A stretch of 64,000 bases of DNA from NCBI GenBank assembly GCA_030068145.1, contig JAPJBO010000525.1, positions 94,953-158,952 on the forward strand, read 5' to 3'. A program made the position numbers and the translations under genes. A model generated the notes under the pieces. The model was not told the origin of the DNA. It was given only the letters and a program-made list of their open reading frames with translations, and searched no databases. Shown piece by piece: positions 31,284 through 42,059 of the stretch. How positions within the stretch are numbered: the first letter of the stretch is position 1; each line of letters opens with the position of its first letter. The DNA is from Diplonema papillatum. Its lineage: Eukaryota; Euglenozoa; Diplonemea; Diplonemida; Diplonemidae.

Positions 31284-31450
31284 AAAGGGGGGGCCAAATA
31301 ATAACACCTGTGTTGTTCTTCGATTTCTCGATTCGAATCCAAAGAAAAAGTTCCGGGTAGCCGAACAGTAGCGGGATCAAATAGTGGCAGTGCTTTTAGA
31401 CAACCGGACGCGTGTCAAATAACTGTTATTATTCGACCCCCTCCCCCTTT
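31284..31450. mobile_element. Small TIR element, about 167 bp
   Basis: Ends AAAGGGGGGGCC(AAATAATAACA) and (TGTTATTATT)CGACCCCCTCCCCCTTT are inverted. AGT flanks both sides. Confidence 0.55.
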
Positions 31451-31717
31451 AGTACGCCGCCGGTTACCAACAACCTCCAACCTCGCAGCTGGGTCACCGT
31501 GATGCATCTACCGGGATGGACAGCGGGCGGGCATTTCGATGCAGTTCCATGGGGACAAAGAGGAAGGACCGGGTTGGCTTGGCTACAATCCAGGCAAAGC
31601 CATGCAAACTAAAGTCGAGCGCACCTGTTGTTGCTGAACCCAAAGAGAAAAGGCGGGAAAGAACAGACAGAGACGCAGACAGGGGGGGAGAGCTGGTGAG
31701 CAGGGACTGGATTTGTT

Positions 31718-31853
31718 GAACGTTTACGCCCGCCACTGAACCCAGATTCACCCGTGTTTCGTGTGGGCTACAGCACATTTACCTCCTTTGATCTTTTGCA
31801 GCTGGCAGCCTCCTCAAGTATTTCTTTCAAAGCAGGTGCTTATACAAAACAAA
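31718..31853 (+). repeat. SINE-like repeat R1, copy 4 (5' truncated)
   Basis: It starts at TTGAACGTTTACGCC and runs to GTGCTTATACAAAAC. Confidence 0.8.
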
Positions 31854-32025
31854 AAGCTGCTGTCCACTCTCGTATGAAGCGCGAACAGGGGAGAACTAAA
31901 CCCAGGACGAATGCTAAAGTCCTCAAAAAAATAAGACGGCTCTTCGTTCAAGTTCACGTCGAAAGCATGGCCTAACGATCCTTTGGTCTCGCTTCATGTT
32001 CAAGGGATGAAGCCGGAGGTGACAG

Positions 32026-32230
32026 AAATACTCGAGGGGCTGCCTTGTGCTAGAGGGGGAGGCACAATACAACTACAAAATGGGTCTTTTTTGTTGAACG
32101 CTTACGCCCGCCACTGAACCCAGATTCACCTGTGTTTCGTGTGGGCTACAGCACATTTACCTCCTTTGATCTTTTGCAGCTGGCAGCCTCCTCAAGTATT
32201 TTCCTACAAAGCAGGTGCTTGTACAAAAAA
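32026..32230 (+). repeat. SINE-like repeat R1, copy 5
   Basis: From ATACTCGAGGGG to GTGCTTGTACAAAAAA. Confidence 0.85.
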
Positions 32231-32374
32231 ATTACCGCAAGGATAACTGCACCCCCCCTATGTCCGGCGACCTGGGCTTGGCCGGTCCGGACGCGGGCTT
32301 ATACCCGCAGTACACCAGTGTCATCAGTTACGGTCAGCGGGTTTGCACGATACTATCACTCATGCATTTATCAC

Positions 32375-32545
32375 ACGGCGGGCTGCAGCACATTTACCGC
32401 CTTTGAGATTTGGAACTGTGTTGCGATACGTGAGGAGTCATCGGCACGCTGATGAGTACCGCACTACCTCCGTTGAGATTCGCAAATGGCAGCCTCCTCA
32501 AGTATTTCCTACAAAGCAGGTGCTTTTACACACAAAGAAAAAAAC
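32375..32545 (+). repeat. R1 fragments
   Basis: Two pieces: CTGCAGCACATTTACCGCC and GCAGCCTCCTCAAGTATTTC to CAGGTGCTTTTACAC. Confidence 0.6.
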
Positions 32546-32660
32546 GTAGCTCCGCCGTGCGCGCCGCCGGCGCCACGCTAACTAAAGGGAAGACCGCACA
32601 CTTTGATGGGTCCGACAGCAGCTGCGTCTCAGCCGGCATCAATTATTTAGCATTTACCTA

Positions 32661-32875
32661 CCCCCCCCGTGCATAAGATGGATGAAAAATTCGGGTTTTG
32701 GCGGTATCCATCTTAATCAAGGGGGGTATCCATCTTAAACACGGGGGCACTGTAGACTACAGTGTAGTCGCCTTACACAGGGGTACCTCACCCCCGTGTT
32801 TAAGATGGATTGGCATTCTCGCCCGTTATCCATCTTAATCAAGGGGGGTTGGCTATCCATCTTGTGCACGGGGGG
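32661..32875. mobile_element. Two tandem hairpin elements of about 84 bp
   Basis: Element 1 (32661-32745) runs from CCCCCGTGCATAAGATGGAT to ATCCATCTTAAACACGGGGG. Element 2 (32792-32875) runs from CCCCCGTGTTTAAGATGGAT to ATCCATCTTGTGCACGGGGG. Both contain TATCCATCTTAATCAAGG. The spacer is 46 bp with its own GTAGACTAC palindrome. Confidence 0.75.
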
Positions 32876-32899
32876 AAAAACTTAGTTTAATGTTTAGGC

Positions 32900-33600
32900 A
32901 GGAGGGGGGGGGTAGGTATTGCGCTTTAAAGGTTCGGTGTTTTGGGGTCTCCGGTTGACCATTGAGGCTGGGAGTCGGGCAGGGAAAGGGATGCAGACAT
33001 ATTTGCGCACTTTGCACTCAGTCCGTAATCAATCAAGCAATATCTCGGTCTCCCACAACCGTGGATAGCACAAAATCAAGAGGTCTAGTCAACTGGAGAA
33101 CGAGAGAGAGATAGGGAGGAGGAGGAGAGAGAGAGAGAGAGAGAGAGAGACGAGTTAGAGTGCAGGGACCATCCCTCCGGGGAGTTTCTGGTCACCTCAC
33201 TTCGCTTCGTACTGCTACGGCGGGCGTAAGTCGCACCGGAGGCGCGCTGCAAGTGGCGGCTGCTACAGTGGACGATGGCGCCGGAGGGGGCGCTGTTGGG
33301 TGGTGCACTGGCCGGCTGCGTGTTGCGCTGCGGGTCCTCTTCTTCTTTCGTGCCTGCGCGGCCTACGGCGGCGGCGAACGCTTTGATGAAAACGACACAC
33401 TGTTTTCCGTTCGCCGCACTCAAATTCTGGACGCGGTTACAGATGGCAATTTGGCGAATGATCATGATCAAAAGGTCCAACTGGGGCACACATTCCATGT
33501 GGCGAAGAAGAAATGTGAAAACGGGTTTTTGCCTAGAGGCTTTTCGTGTTAATTTGCAAATGCTTTGAGCTAACTTTAAAATAGGGAAGTACGAGACTCT
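32900..33600. other. Gene-free stretch with R3, R4 and a GC-rich island
   Basis: R3-like GGGGTCTCCGGTTGACC is at about 32944. GA repeats and R4 lie at 33100-33245. 33250-33510 is GC-rich with exon-like composition, and one plus frame is open through it; no protein family is recognised, so I do not call a gene. Confidence 0.4.
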
Positions 33601-34000
33601 GTGAGCAAGGAATGAACCTACGAGAGGCTGTGTGTTTGTTTGTTTTCGCATACTTTGAGGCCTAAAGATCCGGTATTTTAGAGTCTCCGGTTGGCCGTAG
33701 AGGTTGGGAGTCGGGGGGGTGGGTTTGGTGTTTCCGGCGATTATCGCGCAGTCTGTTGCCTGTGACGGCGTTCTTTTTGATTGTTTTTTTCCTGTTGACA
33801 ACTTGTGTCAGACTAGCCCACGGTTGGTTCCTTCAGGCAGGGTCTCCCCCGTCCAGAGCTTGCTTGGGTCCAATGATGGACTTCGTAGTGTAAGGAGCTA
33901 CTTTTCTGGGGGGGGAACTTAGTATAATGTTTAGGCAGAACACTGTCTCTCATGCATGGTTGATGCTAGCTCTTCGAAGAAGATGTTGTCTAGGGATGCA

Positions 34001-34284
34001 GAAAGAAGAAGAAGAAAAAGGCCGCTCCTGGTCCAGGAACGTGACGGTCAACCACAGCTTGCAAAGCTTGAGTCGGCGGCAGCACAGTGCCACAACCCCG
34101 TCCGCTCTGCCCTGTGGCTGACCGTCCCGACGAGCTTGTGTTCAGCGCGAGCGCCAAGCCCCAAGGTGCGCCAAGCCTTGATGCTTTACTTTGGGAATTC
34201 GGTAGCCACTTGACCCGTAGGCTCGTCGCTCTGCAGTACCGCCGAACACGTGAAGCTTGTAGCAGGCTTTCCCTGGTACCTAAT
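34001..34284 (+). mobile_element. 284-bp retroposon-like element, copy 1
   Basis: It is flanked by GGGATGCA at 33993-34000 and 34285-34292. It matches, in reverse, 36997-37311. It begins GAA-rich and ends near CCCTGGTACCTAAT. Confidence 0.75.
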
Positions 34285-34292
34285 GGGATGCA

Positions 34293-34513
34293 AAAATACT
34301 CGAGGGGCTGCCTTCTGCTTACTTCGAAGGAGGTTAGAGGGGGAGAAACAATACAACTACAAAATGGGTCTTTTTTGTTGAACGCTTACGCCCGCCACTG
34401 AACCCAGATTCACCTGTGTTTCGTGTGGGCTACAGCACATTTACCTCCTTTGATCTTTTGCAGCTGGCAGCCTCCTCAAGTATTTCCTACAAAGCAGGTG
34501 CTTATACGAAAAA
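34293..34513 (+). repeat. SINE-like repeat R1, copy 6
   Basis: Full-length R1 directly following the preceding element; ends GTGCTTATACGAAAAAA. Confidence 0.85.
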
Positions 34514-34515
34514 AA

Positions 34516-35800
34516 AGGGGGGGAAACAGCGGAGAGCACGGCTCCCAAAGTCTTCGTTCAATGTTTAGGCAGGACATTGCCTCCCATGCATGCTTGATGC
34601 TAGCATCAAGTTTTCTTCGAAGAAAGTGGGAGGGAGCGGGAATGCGGTGACTGACACTTTGCAAAGCACGAACACGTTGGCAAATTTGGACTTGGCCCCT
34701 TGGTAAGAGTCCCGCGACAGTTTTGATTCTGCAAGAGGTGGGTGTCACCTAGCGAAACGACAACGGGTGGGGGGGCGGGACAAGCGGGGGGCGCGGGCTC
34801 ATCGTTGGTCTACATCCTTGGCAAACCGGCAAGGAAGGGAAGAGTCGCAAAGCGACCCGCGCGAAGACGATGATTCGAATGAGTTTTTATTTCCCTTCTC
34901 TGGGCCCGCTAGCAGCGACGGACCTCGCTTCGTGGTGCCAGCACGGGGGGAGAACTTGGAGATACAGAGAAAGAAGAAAAACAGAGGGTTGGATGGAGAG
35001 GACGCAGGCGTGCGTCGGGGCCCGTGAGGAAGCACCGGCCACCTTGCAAGATGAGAATACCTGCCCTGGAAAGAAGCACCCTTTTACTCGCGGTGGTAAG
35101 CACCCTTGCAGGGGAGCTCTTCCGTGTGCCTCCATGCGGAAGGACACTGGGCGTTCTGCTTCGGCGGCATCAGGTCGGTTACTTATTTTTCGTTTAAGAA
35201 GGGGCAGCAGTCAGTTGTGAGACTGGCAGGTGAGCAGCGTCACCTCCCCTAGCGAGCTCTCGGATCAAGCTGCGTCTGATGCAGCTGTTGTATGGATCGC
35301 CTACATACACTCAGCCGCGCGTGCCTTCATTGCGAAGGTTACTGCTGCGGCCTTCTGGGTGGCAGCTGTGTCAGGTCAAGTGGCGAGATCTGAGGCCCTG
35401 TGATGGCTGAGTGCACACCTAAGCAGGGCTGCATCCTCGTGTTGTAGCCGTGTTGTGTATAAGGCTTCGTGGGGGCCTGGTCAACCACCTCATCACTATA
35501 GGGCACAAACCTTTCTCGACAGTGATTGGACAGTCGGGATTGCCGGGGGCGTCTCCATGAAGAAGAGAATTGTAAAGCAAGACCTGCCCCCTGCGCCTGC
35601 TGTCTCCGGCTGCTTCGGCAGACGACACATACTACTACTACTACGTTTAAGAAGGCCGCGAGAGTCGGCTGAGCCCGGAGCTACCGGAGAAGGTGTGTAT
35701 GTGCTTAGGTATTACAACCTGGTTCGATTGCGGGATAATAAAACCTCGGGGATAAAAGACTGCGTGTTTTTCCCGTTCAAGCAAAAGCCAGAAGCACTAC
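34516..35800. other. No gene recognised
   Basis: 34700-34815 is duplicated at 36595-36710 (AGAGTCCCGCGACAG, GTGTCACCTAGCGAAACG). The rest is unique without a supported frame. Confidence 0.4.
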
Positions 35801-35802
35801 AC

Positions 35803-36180
35803 GGTACGATCGAAGAGGTAGTCATCCAGTGGCTAATGCAGGCCATCGCTACAGATATTCTGCATTCTAAGCTCAGATATAGTGTTGGATCACTGTCTGC
35901 GCCCACGGTACGATCGAAGAGGCAGTCATCCAGTGGCTAATGCAGGCCATCGCTACAGATATTCTGCATTCTAAGCTCAAATATAGTGTTGGATCACTGT
36001 CTGCGCCCACGGTACGATCGAAGAGGTAGTCATCCAGTGGCTAATGCAGGCCATCGCTACAGATATTCTGCATTCTAACCTCAAATATAGTGGTGGATCA
36101 CTGTCTGCGCCCACGGTACGATCGAAGAGGTAGTCATCCAGTGGCTAATGCAGTGCAATTGCCACGACAAGGTACGATCG
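35803..36180. repeat. Tandem repeat, about 103-bp unit, about 3.7 copies
   Basis: ACGGTACGATCGAAGAGG recurs at about 35803, 35906, 36009 and 36115, each followed by TAGTCATCCAGTGGC and, in the full units, GATATTCTGCATTCTAA. Confidence 0.88.
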
Positions 36181-36333
36181 AAGGGGTAGTCACCTAGGAA
36201 CTAGTGCAGGCCAAGTGCAGGCCATCGCTACAGATATTCTGCATTCTAACCTCAACATCCTTGGTCTACGCCGGTCCGTCTCCTCCTCGGAGGCCGCGAT
36301 AGACCGAAGAATACGCCCCCAGGCAATGCAATA

Positions 36334-37652
36334 CAGGGCTTACGCTCCACGTGTGGATTTCCACACGTTAATTTTTTCGGATATTTTTTTCCCCACGTGT
36401 GCGCGATCACCCGGCATGCCGCCTGATTAAATTTGGAGCCTTTTGTGTTTCTGACGATCCCGTGGGACGTACAGATTGGTGTCTTTCGACCTTTATTTTT
36501 TTATCGACAGACTCGCACAAAATCAGCCGATTTTCAACAGTGTACGTTTTGGCTATGCCGCCCATGGAGCGGGACCAGCTTAATTTGAACTTGGCCCCTT
36601 GATAAGAGTCCCGCGACAGTTTTTTGATTCTGCAAGAGGTGAGTGTCACCTAGCGAAACGACAACGGGTGGGGAGGCGGGACAAGCGGGGGCGCGGGCTC
36701 ATGCTTGGTCTACGCCGGTCCATCTACTCCTCAGATACCGTGATAGACCGAAGAAGACACCCCCAGGCAATGCAATTATAGGGATTACGCTCCACGTGTG
36801 GTACGTGTGGATTTCACACGCTCCACACGTGAATCTTTTTGAATTTGTGTTTCCGACGATCCCGAATGGGCGTACAGATTGGTGTCTTTCGACCTTTTGC
36901 GTGTTTGTGAAGTTCAGCATAGTGCGTGCTTGTGGTGATCGGTGGGGGGGCTCCCAAAAGAAATGGGTCTGTTGTATCGTATCTTCGAGCTAGACTGGTA
37001 TGGTACCAGGGAAAGCCTGCTACACGGGAGCCAAGCTTCACGTGTTCGGCGGTACTGCAGAGCCACGGGCCTACGGGTCAAGTGGCTACCGATTTCCCAA
37101 ACTAAAGCATCAAGGCGTGGCGCACCTTGGGGCTTGGCGCTTGCGCTGAACACAAGCTCGTCGAGACGGTCAGCCACAGGGCAGAGCGGACGGGGTTGTG
37201 GCACTGCGCTGCCTCCGACTCAAGCTTTGCAAGCTGTGGTTGACCGTCACGTTCCTGGACCGGGAGCGGCCTTTTTCTTTTTCTTTTTCTTCTTTCTTCT
37301 TCTTCGAGCTAGACTTGATCTCGTGCATTCACCAAGTCGCCCATTCTGTTGCAATTCCGCGGGCTCCTGATAGCGGATTCTTTTCCCCCCACGTGTGCTT
37401 CCACGTGTGGATCCACAGGTACCACACGTGGACTTTGATTCATTTTTTCCCCCACATGTGCTTGCCAGAGGTTGGTCCACATGCAGGGGTGTCTAGGCCC
37501 ACAAGTCGCCAAGGCCGCACAGCCACGTGTCCAGTAGTGACTTTTTTCCTTGTCCGCCGCAAATAGGGGGAAAGGTTTTTTTTCTCTCTAACCTAGCGTC
37601 CACATGTGGACCACGTATTTTCTCTGAGACCGAAAACGGAGCGTAAGCCCTG
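36334..37652. mobile_element. hAT-like element, copy 1 (1.3 kb, with nested insertions)
   Basis: The ends CAGGGCTTACGCTCC and GGAGCGTAAGCCCTG are perfect inverted repeats flanked by the 8-bp duplication ATGCAATA (36326-36333, 37653-37660). The CAGGG end and 8-bp duplication are hallmarks of the hAT superfamily. No transposase is encoded. A 315-bp retroposon sits inside, and the pre-insertion flank is partly duplicated at about 36700-36800. Confidence 0.88.
36997..37311 (-). mobile_element. Retroposon-like element, copy 2, with 14-bp target duplication
   Basis: CTTCGAGCTAGACT flanks it exactly at 36983-36996 and 37312-37325. It is the reverse of 34001-34284. The long exact duplication and the simple-sequence CTTTTT end suggest target-primed retroposition. 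Confidence 0.82.
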
Positions 37653-37660
37653 ATGCAATA

Positions 37661-39160
37661 CGACCTGATGGACCGTGATTCACTGCGATCAACAGCAGCA
37701 GTCAATTCGGTGCAGTTGCAAGAGATATGGACTTACTGGGCCCATTAAACGACAGCGGGACACCGTGACTTTCTGCTCAGACAGCCAGCATTGCTGACCC
37801 CGGAACCAGCTATTGCGAACCAATGCAAGCATCAAGGCAAGAACATTCCACCGTGTGAGTGGAAGCTCTACAGCATCGATTAGCTTCGGAAACGCAAGTA
37901 CGATAATCCCAGCCAGTACTCATAACAGAATCTCGCATTATTGCGTGGGTGGGGAAACATGGGAAGGTGCGGCGGGCGAGTATGCCAAGAAAAGGCACTC
38001 GTTGCCCCCTTGTTGCAGCGGCAGCTGGAGAGGGCGTGAATTTTGTCTAAAAATAAGAGCTCGTCACTCGCACAACCGTGTGTGTGTGGCTGATACAAGA
38101 CTGATGATGCTGATGGTGTTTTAGGGTCTCCGGTACCATTGAGGCTGTGAGGCGGGTAGTATGAGGGTAGTAGGTATGCTTATACACTTTAACTACGCTA
38201 GCCATGTTTGTAAGTGTTGCGACCGAGACCTGAATTTAGTCTTGGGCCCCCCACGCGCATGCATGTTGTTTGTTTTCGTTACACAGATGCATGATCGCGT
38301 TTTTTTTTTTTTTTTTTTTTTACGTTACTGGGGGGGGGGCCGAATACAGGAGGTACCTTGAATAGAAGAGGCATTTTGGAAATCTGGAAAAAAGTTGGCT
38401 TTTTTCTTGGTCCGCATAACAGACCTTTTATGACGGCTTTCTGATCGCGATGAGCTCCGATGAAGAGAACCGTGAAAAATAGACCCGGGGACCAAAGGTT
38501 ATGTACGTGGTTCGTGGGTCTTTACCAAGTGCGGGGCACCGGGCATGGAAACTACAGGTTTTCATTGGGAAGGACGGGAATCGACCCACTGGTTGGTGAC
38601 ATTTCTTTGCTGGCCCCATGTAGCAGACCTTTTTCGGCGAATTTGTGCTCACGCGTTCAGCTCCGATGAAGAGAACCGTGGAAAATAGACCCGGGGACCA
38701 CAAATTACGTGCGTCTTTCAAGGAGCAGGGAGTTCCCGCGGGTTCCGGGTTTGCGGTACTTTTTTCCATTTCTTTTTCGGGAAAATTGCAGGATCGGCAC
38801 GCCGAATACAAGAGGTACCTCTTGTATTCGACCCCCCCCAGTAAAACGCTGGATTCAGGACGCAAGTGAAGACGCCCACGGTTTGCGGCGGCAAGCTTCT
38901 CATTTCTAGCATTTACTTGTAGATGTCAGAAGGTCGGTGTTTTAAAGTCTCCGGTAAGAGGCTTGGGTAGGGAGGGGGAGTTGAAAAGAGTTGGAAACAG
39001 CGAGCGGGGCGCATTTTCCTCCAACATTTCGCGTACGCCGGGGCTTCCCGGCCCAGGACCGGACCCTTACCGGTAAACCCCAGGCAGAGGGGGGTCTTCC
39101 TGACAACAGCGCGTGCAGCAGCAGTTGTCTGGCGCCCCCCGCAGTTTGACCCTCGGGAAG
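37661..39160. other. No gene recognised
   Basis: 38298-38321 is a poly-T run. GATGAAGAGAACCGTG with AAAATAGACCCGGGGACC occurs at 38459 and 38665. 38123 and 38940 carry R3 cores. Confidence 0.45.
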
Positions 39161-39168
39161 GGCCCGAT

Positions 39169-39475
39169 CAGGGCTTACGCTCCGTTTTCGGTCTCAGAGA
39201 AAATACGTGTGGTCCACGTGTGGGCGCTTAAGGTTCGAGGGGAAAAAAAAACCTTTCCCCTCATGTGCGACGGCAAAAAAAAAATAGTGTCGCTACTGAC
39301 TTGGCGACACCTGGCTGTGCGGCCTTGACCGCTAGTGGGCCTAGACTCCCCTGCATGTGGACCAATAAATCAAAATCCACATGTGGTACCTGTGGATCCA
39401 CACGTGGGGGAACAAAATCCAAAAATAATTAACGTGTGGAAATCCACACGTTCCGCACGTGGAGCGTAAGCCCTG
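39169..39475. mobile_element. hAT-like MITE, copy 2 (307 bp)
   Basis: Perfect 15-bp inverted ends CAGGGCTTACGCTCC/GGAGCGTAAGCCCTG and 8-bp duplication GGCCCGAT at 39161-39168 and 39476-39483. The interior has many CACGTGTGG palindromes. Nearly identical to 62211-62517. Confidence 0.93.
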
Positions 39476-39535
39476 GGCCCGATGGACAGGCTTGTCGCCA
39501 TCAGCGAGCATTTCCTACAAAGCAGGTGCTTATAC

Positions 39536-39796
39536 AAAAATACTCGAGGGGGTGCCTTGTGCTGACTTCGAAGGAGGCTAGAGGGGAGACACTTGAAAAC
39601 GGGTATTTGCCTAGAGGCTTTTCAAACTTTGAAACAATACAACTACAAAGTGGGTCTTTTTTGTTGAACGCTTACGCCCGCCACGGAACCCAGATTCACC
39701 TGTGTTTCGTGTGGGCTACAGCACGTTTACCTCCTTTGATCTTTTGCAGCTGACAGCCTCCTCAAGCATCTCCTACAAAGCAGGTGCTTATACAAA
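39536..39796 (+). repeat. SINE-like repeat R1, copy 7, with internal insertion
   Basis: It directly follows another R1 3' end (39503-39535), giving a head-to-tail dimer. About 40 bp (AAACGGGTATTTGCCTAGAG) is inserted at 39592-39632; a similar piece lies at 33515. Confidence 0.8.
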
Positions 39797-40102
39797 AGAA
39801 CAAATTGAAGCCGCCCCTGTTCTGACGGGCAACTAGCCAGGAACCTTGCGTGGGAGTCCGGCGCACTGTGTTTGTTCAGAATTATTTTTTGCCGGCTGTC
39901 TCAAACACGGGAGGAAATTTTGGTTTAGCCGGGGGTCGGGATGTTTACACACTTTCTGTACCGTAGTTATCCCATGCCTGCAGAATGTCCTGGATCTCCA
40001 GGACGGTACCAAAGGGTGCAAGGCGTGGGTCTTCGAGGGACGCTAGGAAGGTGTCGTCGTCCTCGTCAAGACGCATGGCGTGCGGCAGCACGTAGGCAGG
40101 CC

Positions 40103-41101
40103 CCACTGCGGTTGCGGGAAAGTAGTTCGTGGTAGCCCTCCCCCGCGGCGGTGAATCAGGACCGGAACTGGCCAACACAGCACGGCGACACAGGCTGAAC
40201 CAGAGCTGGACGAGTGGATTCAGTCGCAGATCATTGATTCCCGCTGTGTCGCCACGCCGAGGACGGTAGTTGCGTTGTAGTTTGCGTTGGGCAGAACCTG
40301 CGCGCACGATGCGTTTCGATTCTTCCTCGAATTGGATACGGCCAAACTAGGGGAAAACCCCCCAGGCATCTTGTTAAGTAACGTCCATCCATCCATCAGC
40401 CGGCTGACCCATGATGTGCGCAGTGGCGTTGCACCACGGTCCATCAGATCCATCCCTACCTCCTACAGCTTCATAGATTTGCCTGAGTGCAGATCATCGC
40501 CACAGACTCTCTGCCTTCTAACTTCAGACTGTGACGATGTAGTGGTTTGTCGCAGTCGACCAGGAGGGGAGTTGAAGGTTTAGCCTTCGGGGGAAAGGCC
40601 CGATGGACAAGCTGTCGCCATCAGCGACACTTCTCCGGATTTCCACTGCGGTTGCGGGAAGTGGTTGGGGTAGCCCTCCCCGCGGCGGTGAATCAGGACC
40701 GAACTGGCCAACACGGCACGGCGACACGGGAGGAACCGGAGCTGGACGAGTGAATTCAGTCGCAGAACATCGATTCCCGCTGTGTCGCCACGCGCCGAGG
40801 ACGGTAGTTTCGTTGCAGTTTGCGTTGGGCAGAACCTGCGCGCACGATGCGTTTCGATTCTTCCTCGAATTGGATACGGCCAAACTGGGGGAAAACCCCC
40901 CAGGTATCTTGTTAAGTAACGTCCATCCATCCATCAGCCGGCTGACCCATGATGTGCGCAGTGGCGTTGCACCACGGTCCATCAGGTCCATCCCTACCTC
41001 CTAGAGCTTCATAGATTTGCCTGTGTGCAGACCATCGCTCTCTGCCTTCTAACTTCAGACTGTGACGATGTAGTGGTTTGTCGCAGTCGACCAGGAGGGG
41101 A
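40103..41101. repeat. Direct duplication, two copies of about 460 bp
   Basis: 40103-40571 and 40643-41101 are near identical (CACTGCGGTTGCGGG, then GTCCATCCATCCATCAGCCG, then CAGTCGACCAGGAGGGG). Minus-strand frames are open through parts but carry no known motif. Confidence 0.88.
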
Positions 41102-41109
41102 TGGGACCG

Positions 41110-42059
41110 GCTTCAGTTTTAGAGTTAAGGTTTTTGCTAGAGATCGCTTCGGGTTCTTTTTAGAAAGCTTGCTACGGACAACCTTCCTCCCTGTGCGGAC
41201 CTCTTGCGGTCACTGTCAGTTGAAAGCTTGTGTCAGACTAGCCCAACCGGGGTTATTGGTTCCCTTTTTAGCGTTTATTGTGGTTGAGAGGCTCGTTGTT
41301 TTAGGAACTCCGGTTGACCATAGTATGAGAGAAGTAGGTTTTTAGAGTGTAAGTTCGCTTGAAACTCCGGGACTTAAAGTCTCCGGGTGACCTTCGTCAA
41401 TATGGGAAGGTATCCTTTGTGCTCTGAGTGTCGTATGAGTGGGAGGTAAGAGAATCAGTGGGTGCCTTCGTTGGTCATCGGTGGTTTTCGGCCATTATCC
41501 ACATATCTTACTTACGGCCCTCCTCAGTATGGTGCCGTAGTCGGTGACTGTCTGTCTTCTAGGTACCGTATTGACCGTCTCTTTTCGAGAATTCTTGGTG
41601 CTGCTTATGGGTTTTCTGGGGGTGGGGGACGGTACTCTCGTCCAACACGGTGCACTAGCCATTGAAAAAACAGTGTTCTGACTAGTTCTTACTACTGATT
41701 TGACGTGACTAGTCATACTACTACTGAAAGGTGCTTACTTCAGTGTAATAATATTATGACTAGTCATTCGTACTAGTGGTCAAATATGCTTGCTAGTGAT
41801 TCATACTGTTTCTTATTAGTGACGACCGCATTTTGTGAAGGAATCCCTTTATGAAGCGTACTTCTTCTTCCCACAAAAGGGGACGCATTCACTTGTAAGA
41901 ATGGCTAATGCAGTCAATCTTACTACTGACAGTAGTCTAATAACTAATAAGATTTATGGCTAGTAAGATCAGTAGTAAGTGACTAGTGAATGGCATGACT
42001 ACTGCACCGTGAAGAGAATCGTGGCAAGGAATTCGTCGTGGGGCGCTACCGACGAAGCG
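41110..42059. other. R3 extended copy and AT-rich unique DNA
   Basis: 41341-41620 matches 48128-48410 as an approximately 280-bp repeat (GTTCGCTTGAAACTCCGG, TACGGCCCTCCTCAGTATGG). 41690-41990 is rich in ACTAGTCAT/ACTAGTGA motifs; no gene. Confidence 0.55.

Noticed and set aside
33085..33801. Minus-strand 238-codon frame
   Set aside because: It runs through R3 and R4 repeats and a GA microsatellite, so it is a chance frame.
35722..35740. tRNA B-box-like GGTTCGATTGC
   Set aside because: No cloverleaf can be folded around it and no A box at the right distance.
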